Assembly (NCBI RefSeq): GCF_010093535.1
Contig: NW_022985164.1
Span: 710,172 to 774,171 of the forward strand
DNA: 64,000 bases
Direction of reading: 5' to 3'
DNA from: Lindgomyces ingoldianus
Taxonomy: Eukaryota; Ascomycota; Dothideomycetes; Pleosporales; Lindgomycetaceae
The notes below the pieces were generated by a model, which did no database searches, had not been told where the DNA came from, and saw nothing but the letters and a program-made list of their open reading frames with translations. Position 1 is the stretch's first letter. Each line of letters begins with the position of its first letter. Both the position numbers and the translations under genes were made by a program. This document shows, piece by piece, positions 56,907 through 64,000 of this stretch.

Positions 56907-58788
56907 ACGTACTTTATAGGCGAGTTGCTCATACACTGTCACGGTATCCTCCCTAAGTTGCTTACTTTTGCTAAGACCCTACCACACTACTCTTTCTACA
57001 CTAATGCATTTCTAATAACACTACTTAAACGTGTTAAAAGAATATTAGATGCAGCTTATGCTTTAGGCTTTTAAATAAAACGTGCCACTTTCTAACTAAC
57101 ATGCTGCAGCTATCTACAGGGTCTCTTAAAAGATAATAAGTAACTAATGCGCTAGACAACTTTTTTAAGCTAATTATACAGCTAACTTACAGAAGCTAGA
57201 TAATAATAAGAAGTAGGTAATTATTTAGCATATACTTAAGCTAGATGCGTAAGGATTTCCCCCCTAGCTAGTAGCTGTGGCTAATATAGCTAATTTTTTA
57301 CACGCTAAGTGTAATATAGGCTATGTTAGCATAAACTAGCCTAATATGTTTGTTAAGCATTACTTAGAGCTTAAAGTAAAGTTTAAGTGTAAGTATAACT
57401 ATAAAAAAGCTTTTTATAAAAATCTTATAGTAATTTAAGGCTAGTTTAACTTTATAAAGAATATTAAAGCTTAGTATAGTATCTAGAATAATAACATGTA
57501 TAACTTTAATAAAATAGAGTTTATAATAAGCTAGATATCTACTAGAGTAGTTGTTATAAGTTTAGAGAGATAAGGACAGCTAAAAGCAGTCTAGCTAGGT
57601 AACTAGGAGTAGACACCAGCTATCTAGAGCATTAATGCTAAAAGGTAGGCTATTCTGCCTTTTATTATCTTTTAGGGTGGTAACTACTTTTTAAACTAGT
57701 ATAAAAAGAAAAATTTACTCTAAAATTAGATTATTATAATTTTTAAGCGTAGCTAGACTACTAATTAGCTTAGTCTAGACTAGTTAAAGCACTTTAATGT
57801 GCATATAAAAAAGTGTACTGTTAGCAGCTACTATCTGCTAGTTATTAACAGCTATAAGAGCTATAACTTACTTTATTTTTAGTAATACTATAAGGATAAT
57901 AAGATTATTACTATTTACATACTTTTTTACTTATTACACCTTTTATAGCTACTTAATGTGGGTTATTTTACTCTTTTAAAGAAAGTGTATAAGTGCTAAG
58001 CTAAAAACCTTATGCACAACTAAATTACTTATATTATAAAGATAGAGTTTCTGCTATGCTTTAAAGCAGCCTATAATGCTGTAATTACTTCTAGTAATAT
58101 CTAAAAAAGGTTCTAAGGCGCTAGATTAGTTCCTTTTAACCTATAACAAGTTATAATAGGCCTTAATGTAAAGTTGCGCACTCTATTACTACTACTACCT
58201 ATATATAATAAGCCCTAGCAGTTGTAAACTCTAAGTAATACCTTAAAACTTAAGTTATAATTAATGCTTATAAAAATAAAGATTTAAAAGCATATAAATA
58301 GTTTACTAACTTTTATAGTTAAAGTGTTTAAAAAGGTCTTAAAGGAGGTAGTAATAATTACACATAAGCTAGTATTAGTGTAATAAGAAATTACTAAGCT
58401 TTAAGCAGCTAATAAGGCTACTACATAACATAAATTACATAAAAGAAAGTAGATTAAAGTAGAAAAAACCTTAATAATTTAAAAAAGCCTACGCTTAATA
58501 GCTCTAAAGGAGTTTAAGGCGCGCAGTAATAAGAAGAAGGCAAAGAAGCAAGTGCAAGCTAAAGTAGGTAAGCTATTCTAAAGGCGCTGCAGACAGTGCA
58601 ATTAGACTAGGCATAACACGCAAATGTGTAAGCAAGAAGCAGAAGTAGTATCTAAATAATATTCTAGGCTGTACTGTACTATATAGTGCTAGAGCAGGTT
58701 GTTATAGGCTATAATAGAGTTTATTAGGGTGGGGTCTTAGCAAAAGTAAGCAACTCAGGTGTGTGAGCGACTCGCCTATAAAGTACGT
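56907..58788 (+). mobile_element. Fot1/pogo-like DNA transposon C, RIP-inactivated
   Basis: 1882 bp between inverted ends ACGTACTTTATAGG (56907) and AAGTACGT (58788), with TA duplicated (56905-56906, 58789-58790). The plus-strand transposase spans roughly 57100-58660. Readable family blocks in order: Y-N-F-N-K-x-E-F (first catalytic Asp now Asn, 57508-57510), W/stop-TPAI, L-V-I-N-S (second Asp now Asn, 57847-57849), DNKIITIY, LLNVGYFTLLKKVY, GARLVPFNL, LNVKLRT, and a C-terminal CCHC knuckle (58588-58629). This is the DDE_1/pogo arrangement. The left TIR contains a 16-bp insert identical to a Gypsy LTR tip (56937-56952). Confidence 0.92.
57100..58660 (+). pseudogene. Fot1/pogo-type DDE transposase, decayed (element C)
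   Basis: A cut-and-paste transposase acting on TA-flanked TIRs. The frame is nearly continuous if TAG/TAA are read as former CAG/CAA/TGG. Both catalytic Asp codons that I can place are Asn, and the knuckle keeps C,C,H,C. The N-terminal helix-turn-helix part (57100-57450) overlaps the sequence duplicated in the arms of foldback element B. A source like this may have mobilised elements A and B before RIP. Confidence 0.85.
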
Positions 58789-59113
58789 TATAGCTTAAGT
58801 ATAGTTTTAATAATTACCTGCTTTTTTTTATTACTTAGCCTTTATAATTTAGCTGTAGAATTAGCTTGTAAAGGTTGTCTAGCGCTATAGTTATTTGTTA
58901 TTTTTTATAAGACTTTACATATAGCTATAGCATATTTCTTTAAGAGTTTTATGTCTTGTTTAAAAGCTTAGAGCATAAGCTGTATCTAACATTCTTTTAG
59001 CGCGTCTAAGTAGTGTTGTAGGGAATGCATTAGTGTAGGAAGGGTAGTTTAGTAGGGTCTTAGCAAAAGTAAGCAACTTAGGTGTGTAAGCAACTTGCCT
59101 GTGAAGTACGTTA

Positions 59114-60000
59114 GTAGTAATAAAGTATATAACTAGATATTAAAAGCTATTTTAACTTATTTTAGGTTAAATAAGACTAAACTAGCGCTTTAAACCCCTT
59201 TTTAGATATTACTAGAAGTAATTACTATATTATAAGTGTGTATAAAGCATAGTAGAAACTTAAGTTTTATAATATAAGTAATTTAGTTATACATAAAATC
59301 TTTAGCTTAGCGCCTATATACCTTCTTTAAAAAAGCAAAATAACTTACATTAAAAAGCTATAAAAGGTGTAATAAGTGTAAAAGCATGTAAATAGTAATA
59401 ATTTTATTCTTCTTATAGTACTACTAAAAATTAAGTAAGTTATAGCTCTTATAGCTATTAATAATAAAAAGCTAATAAGCGCCTATAACCTTTTTTTATA
59501 TGCTTATTAAAGTGCTTTAACTACTGCAGCCTAAGCTTATTTATTGTCTAGCTATTTTTAGAGACTGTAATAACTTAGTTTTAAAGTAGATTCTTTTTTT
59601 TATACTAGGCAAAAAAGTAATAGCAGCCCTTAAAAATAATAAAAAGTAAAATAGCCTACTTTATTATATTAATACTCTAGATAACTATTATCTACTTTTT
59701 ATTACTTTACTATATTACTTTTAGCTGTTTTTATCTTTTTAAAGCTATAATAACTACTTTAGTTAATATTTAGCCTATTATAAAGCTTAACTTATTAAAG
59801 TTATATATGTCTTTATTTTAAATACTATACTTAGCTTTTATGTTAGCTACTAGGCAAAACTAGCCTTAGATAACCTTTAGATTTTCATAAAGTGCTTTTT
59901 TATAATTATACTTATAATTAAACTTTATTATAAACTTAAGGTAGTGCTTAACTTATATACTAGGCTAGTTTAAGCTAACCTAGCCTAGATTACGCTTTAC
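59114..60000 (-). pseudogene. Fot1/pogo-type DDE transposase, decayed (element D, N-terminal and catalytic part)
   Basis: The minus strand repeats the element C pattern: a K-I-I-T-I-Y/C-M-like stretch near 59395 followed by LLNVSYF/LKKVYRR-like text, then NIVITSSNI. It is more heavily mutated than C. The C-terminal part continues at 50350-49850 on the other side of element B. Confidence 0.65.
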
Positions 60001-60361
60001 GCGTAAGAAATTAGCTATATTAGCTATAGCTGTAAGCTTAAAAAAATCTGTGTATAATAAGCTTAAGTATATACTTAACAACTACTTTTTTTTAAGCTTA
60101 GTTAGATTCCTTAATTTAAGCTAGTATTCTGCTTATAAAGGCTCTTTAGCGTGTTAATTGCTTAGTGTTATGTAAAAAACATTATAAATAGCTATAGCGC
60201 ATTATAAGAAAAGTTTTAAGTTTTATTTAAAAGCTTAAAAAGTAAGCTGTATTTAATATTCTTTAAAAGATTTAATCTAGTGTTATTATTAAGGCATTAT
60301 ATAGATAGGTAGAGTGTGGTAGGGGCTTAGCAAAAGTGGCCGGCCAACCCGTTAGGTACGT

Positions 60362-60885
60362 TGCTGCGCATAGATAAACTCTTATTAAGACTTACTAAGG
60401 TAGTAATTTTTACTAAGTTTAATATTTACATAGCTTTTAATAAAATTAGAATAGATCTAAGCTTTAAAAAGTGTACTACCTTTTAGACATAATATAAAAC
60501 TTATAAGTATAAAGTTTTGCTTTTTAGATTATGTAATAGTCTAGTAACTTACTAGTGCTATATAAATAATATATTAATTAACTATTTAAACAACTTTTAT
60601 ATTACTTATCTAAATAACATTTTTATCTACTTTAAAAATAAAGTAACTTATATTTTTTATATTAAAAAAGTTTTAAAAAGACTCTAGTAAGCAAAATTAT
60701 AAGTAAAGATTAAAAAAAGTAAATTTTATATTACTTAAATAAAGTATCTTAGCTATATACTTTTGTAGAGGATAAAATAGCCTAGCAGTAGCTGTTTAGA
60801 AGATTAGATGAAGTAACTCTGCTATCTAAGAGAGCTGAGGGCTCTCCTTATATACACTAAGCTTTAGAACATAATATCTCTAGAT
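60362..60885. other. AT-rich tract, no gene recognised
   Basis: RIP-type composition, with no repeat partner found in the window. Base composition shifts toward GC from about 60750. Confidence 0.5.
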
Positions 60886-60966
60886 CCTGAGCTGCGTCCC
60901 AGGCTCTGAGCCCCCAGTACCAGGCTCCAAGCCCCAGTCCCAGGCTCTAAGCCCCAGCCAAGGCTC
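60886..60966 (+). repeat. Imperfect tandem repeat (CCAGGCTCTAAGCCCCAGTC)
   Basis: Four degenerate units of about 20 bp, each CCAGGCTCx-AGCCCCAG, in an unmutated GC-rich patch. GGCTC/GAGCC pairs could form small hairpins. Confidence 0.75.
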
Positions 60967-60989
60967 TCAGTATACGCGACACACCCCCC

Positions 60990-61014
60990 AGGTGAGCTGC
61001 GCAGCAGCTCACCT
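60990..61014. repeat. Perfect 11-bp inverted repeat
   Basis: AGGTGAGCTGC, a 3-bp loop GCA, then GCAGCTCACCT. It lies just after the tandem repeat and an ACGCGACACACC sequence. Confidence 0.85.
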
Positions 61015-61299
61015 GCGTTAAGCGTTAACTTAGCTTGTTAGAGCAGCGCTGTGCGTTTACCCTATGTTTATGCTTATTGCTTTAGGCAGCGCAATGCTTG
61101 TTTCCCTAGGCAGCGCAGGTCACATGTGTGCTGTAATTACTGCAACAGAGGTAAATAAATTCTGCTGCTTTTTAAGCTTCTTTTCTATAAGTCCTAATAA
61201 CATGCTGCGTGTAAGTTTATGCTTTTAAGAGCTTTAAAAATAACTTTAAACTTATCTGTAATCTCTACTAACATGCATCTGTAGCTTAATAAAGCTAAA

Positions 61300-61475
61300 A
61301 GAGCCGCCCGCTTGCGTGCTGCTGCTCTGCGGGGCCGCGTTGCCCGCAAGCCTGCGCCCACTACCCCCCGCCGCGCTGCGCCCGCCACCCCCCGCCGGCG
61401 CCCGCTCCCCGGCCCGGCCTCGACTCCCTGCCGGCCTCCCCCTAGTGCGCTCCGCGCGCAGTCCTGTCTAGGCTC
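61300..61475. other. Extremely GC-rich low-complexity block
   Basis: About 170 bp of C/G-dominated sequence (CCCGCCACCCCCCGCCGGCG and similar) in an AT-rich setting. Overlapping frames on both strands code only for Ala/Arg/Pro/Gly-rich text and are probably not genes. It may be the spared outer end of the Copia-3 element or an unrelated insertion. Confidence 0.6.
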
Positions 61476-61789
61476 CATAAAGAGTGCGCTTGCAGGGCGC
61501 TCTAGTAGGGAGTGCTATAATTCCGCCACTAGCAGTTTACGCTGCTAGCGCTGTTCCTCTAGGCACAGCTACCTACCTCTGTAAGCTCTATAGCAGTGTG
61601 TAAGGTAATCTAGCTTTTTAACTTATTTATAGTTCCCCTATTACTATTATCTATGCGCAGCGCCTTGTTGCAGCGCTTGTTATAGAGGACAAGCAGGTAA
61701 GCTTCTCTGCAAAGATTATGTGTTATACCCTAGATTAAACTAACAGGCTATAGGCTATGTTCTAGCTTTAGCTAGTAGTTTAAGCTCTA

Positions 61790-61935
61790 CTTAAAAAAAA
61801 ATGTTATAAAGAAAGTAGTAAAAAAAAAGAAAGAAAAAAAAGGAAGTAGAAGAGAAGGTAGAAGTAGTAAAGAAGAAGAAGCAAGGTGTTGTCTCCCCTA
61901 GGCTCCTAGCGCGTTGCTAGCGCGCTAAGGAGCTC
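61790..61935 (+). repeat. Purine-rich AAG/GAA tract and CTAGCGCG hairpin
   Basis: 61790-61885 is nearly pure A/G (AAAGAAAGAAAAAAAAGGAA and following). A stem made of CTCCTAGCGCG and CGCGCTAAGGAG follows at about 61903-61933. The function is unknown. If transcribed on the plus strand the tract would code for Lys/Glu. Confidence 0.5.
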
Positions 61936-61989
61936 TTAAGTAAGCTTATTAATCTTCTTATAGTTTAAGCATTTTATGTTTTCTATGTT

Positions 61990-64000
61990 TTTACACATCT
62001 TATGTATTAAATCCCTACTTAAACTCTATAGCATAAAGAAGTGTCTCTACTAGTAAATAGCCCTCTTATTTTTAAGTAGTGTAAAAATGTCTTTACTATT
62101 AATAATTAATGTTTTTTTCTTTTAAAAGCTTATTTATATGTCTTTAAAGTTAAGAAGCTGCTTAAAGTGCTTAAATTACTACTTTAGTAGGTACTTTATA
62201 AGCCTATCTACTAGCATATTACTTATTTTAATATAGCGCACTTTAAAAGATTCTTTTATGTGCTCTTAGCGCAGCTACATGTTTTATATATTAATGTAGC
62301 GTAGGTAGGTAGTTATCTAAGCGTTCTCTTCTACTACTAACCTAATTATCTGCTAGTTGTTATAGTAGATCTGCTATAGTGTGCCTAGCTTTAGAGTAAG
62401 CTCTTTAAAGAAGCGTTTTAAAGTTAGTAATTCTTTTATAATGTGCGCTAGAGCAAGTAGCTTAGCTTTTATTATAAACATAGTTACTATTAGCTAAAAA
62501 GCTACTTTTTATCAAATTAGTTCTTTAATAAGTAAAATAATGTATCTATAAAATAATTATTTAGTCTCTATGTAATTAGCAAAAGATGTGTTTTTACACA
62601 TAATAAGTTACACACTTTCTAGTGCTTTATACTATATACTTATATGCCTTATGCAGTACAGGTACACAATTGCCTAGTTTACTGCCTAAAAGTGCTGCTT
62701 TCCTAGGTTTGTTAGGTAGTAGGAGAGCTAAGATGCTACAAACGCTACATTAGAGCGCACTATAATTATAGTGTAAAGTATTAATCCTACACACTTTTAG
62801 TATTCTTTAATTTTATACTTTATTACTAATCCCTAGTTGCTTATAAGCTCTTTTAATAGTAAAAAAGTTTCTAAGAAAAGTGCGCTTTTTATAAAGTTAA
62901 ACTTCTTTGCTACTTTTTTAATATATGTGTTATATACTAGCTAGATTATTTTAGCCTTTTTATTTTTAATTATTTTAATTTTTAAAAACTATTTACATAG
63001 CTTTTAATTTTCTAGCTTGTATATTTTTTTAATTATACTAATTAATTAGTAAGCTTCTAACTTATTATTATAGTAATAAATATAAAGTATATTATCTACA
63101 TAAAAAAAGTAAGATATAGTAATTATAGTTAAAGAATAAGCATAGCTTTTTTTTAAATAAGATAAGCTTAAGCTTTTAAAAAGCTTATAAAAGCTTTTAG
63201 TACTATAAAATTAGTAAGTTACATAGTCTATATAAGGCTTAGAGAAGCTTAACACACATGCTAGGCTTTATAAAGCCTTTTAAAAGCTTGCATGTTACTT
63301 CTAGCTTACTTTTATAGTGTGTGTTTAGAAACGCACTTATAACATTATATTACCTAATCTCTAGGTTAAATTAAGCTGCTATTACTATTACTATTTAAAA
63401 GAATCTAGCTGCAAGAGTAGTAGTATAGGTTAACTAGAGTAAGTCCTTACTCTAGAGATTACTGCGTACGCAAATGCAAGCTTTACATTTAGCAAAATAC
63501 TTATTTTAGTTAAATTTATATGTAAATACCTACTTTAGTAGAAGCAGCTTAAATATTGCTTTAGTTTACATAATTTTTTTCTAAGTGCCTTTTTTTAGTA
63601 GAGTAGCTATCTCTTTTTATACTATAATTTTAAAAAGATTTTTATATAAGTATTTATATAAATCTTTTTATTTTAAAAGTTTTTTTAGAAGCTTATAAGC
63701 TCTTAGTTAAAGCTACCTAAAAAAGGCAGCTATAAAAAACACTATATAAAGTGTTTTAAGCGCTTTATTATTATAAGTAATAAATGCTTTAAAAAAGTTT
63801 ATTTAAAAGTGCTCTAGATTAACTAGAGTAATGCGTATACTACTTCTTTCTAAGAGTGTTGTATATATACCTCTGCTTCCTGCACCTATAGGCTTACCTA
63901 GGTTATTAGGATCTTGCCTCTATATTCTTTAGCTTATACGTGTAGCTAGTCCCTAGCTTTTTTTATTATACACATGTTTAAAAAGTGCCTTACTTACTTT
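61990..64000 (-). mobile_element. Ty1/Copia-type retrotransposon relic (Copia-3), cut by window end
   Basis: The minus strand reads, right to left, an RT box F-F-Y-V-D-N-I-L-Y-I (63091-63102 is Y-V-D-N, from YVDD) and then an RNase H tail (about 62400-62190) with readable LGTL*QIYYNN*QIIRLV and NMLVDRL*KYL-like text. In Copia elements this tail is I-Y-x-D-N-Q and A-D-x-L-T-K. It is a different lineage from Copia-1 and Copia-2, whose RT box is TDDT. LTRs were not identified. The 5' part lies beyond the window. Confidence 0.8.

Larger units (their letters stand above)
50353..59111. mobile_element. Foldback Tc1/mariner-type element B, split by Gypsy-2 and element C
   Basis: Starts ACGTACTTCACAGG at 50353 and ends with the inverted copy at 59111, with TA duplicated on both sides (50351-50352, 59112-59113). 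Own sequence is 50353-50547, 56318-56904 and 58791-59111, about 1.1 kb. It forms one long palindrome with arms of roughly half a kilobase. The arms match the first 450 bp or so of element C, so it looks like two head-to-head copies of a Fot1-like 5' end. It is inserted in the transposase gene of element D. Confidence 0.85.
49758..60361 (-). mobile_element. Fot1/pogo-like DNA transposon D, split by foldback element B
   Basis: The left TIR starts ACGTACCTAACAGG at 49758. The right TIR is its inverted complement ending at 60361 (GGCCGGCCAACCCGTTAGGT). TA precedes the left end, and the right flank is TG. Own sequence is 49758-50350 plus 59114-60361, about 1.84 kb, the usual size for Fot1-like elements. 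The transposase lies on the minus strand: about 59114-60000 holds the N-terminal and catalytic part, including a D-N-x-I-I-T-like stretch near 59390, and 49800-50350 the C-terminal part. It is decayed. The left TIR carries an exact 17-bp tandem duplication (49767-49800) not present on the right. Confidence 0.82.

Noticed and set aside
61194..61548. Overlapping Ala/Arg/Pro/Gly-rich frames
   Set aside because: Composition follows the extreme GC content in both directions. No domain and no supporting gene structure.

Overview
The window looks like nuclear DNA of a filamentous ascomycete (Pezizomycotina). It has a two-speed layout: one compact gene island of balanced base composition (about 13.5-19.0 kb) between long, very AT-rich tracts made almost entirely of nested, dead transposable elements. 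The tracts are depleted in CA/TG and rich in TA. Wherever two copies of a repeat can be compared, they differ almost only by C-to-T and G-to-A transitions. This is the signature of repeat-induced point mutation (RIP). Introns in the island are 46-58 bp with GT..AG ends and CTAAC/CTGAC-like branch sites, as is usual in these fungi.

Layout. 0.36-12.3 kb: a palindromic (foldback) Tc1/mariner-type element split by a composite insert. The insert contains a Fot1/pogo-like transposase relic, two direct repeats with a 30-bp minisatellite, a 7.65-kb Ty3/Gypsy element on the minus strand (611-bp LTRs, target duplication AATGC) and a 775-bp LTR-like element. 12.3-13.4 kb: LTR remnants and inverted-repeat-rich DNA. 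13.5-15.5 kb: a broken gene (minus) joining a Trp-rich repeat domain to a Vps4-like AAA ATPase. 16.3-17.4 kb: an intronless short-chain dehydrogenase-like gene (plus). 17.7-18.3 kb: a secreted protein with 20 cysteines (minus). 19.0-26.2 kb: RIP-decayed coding DNA that I could not identify.

26.2-32.9 kb: Copia element 1 (minus, 280-bp LTRs, target duplication ATATA) with a 351-bp solo LTR inside. 32.9-35.2 kb: a second unidentified decayed coding region and another LTR-like repeat. 35.2-47.4 kb: Copia element 2 (minus, 266-bp LTRs, target duplication ATATT), split inside its integrase by Gypsy element 1 (minus, 318-bp LTRs, target duplication CATTT). Gypsy 1 itself carries a 228-bp unmutated solo LTR. 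49.8-60.4 kb: a nest of a Fot1-like element D, holding foldback element B, which holds both Gypsy element 2 (plus, a chromovirus) and Fot1-like element C. 60.4-64 kb: GC-rich low-complexity DNA and then a third, different Copia relic on the minus strand, cut by the window end.

The complete elements are fixed by paired LTRs or TIRs plus exact target duplications, so insertion order can be read directly. All recognised polyproteins and transposases are dead: catalytic aspartates have become asparagines, and Gln and Trp codons have become stops. In every complete LTR element the outer end of each LTR is much less mutated than its inner end, and short solo LTRs are almost untouched. Two 10-N gaps sit inside the two related Gypsy elements. 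Each is flanked by an exact duplication of the bases before it, so both look like assembly joins and not missing sequence. No tRNA, rRNA, CRISPR array, telomere repeat or bacterial-type operon was seen.
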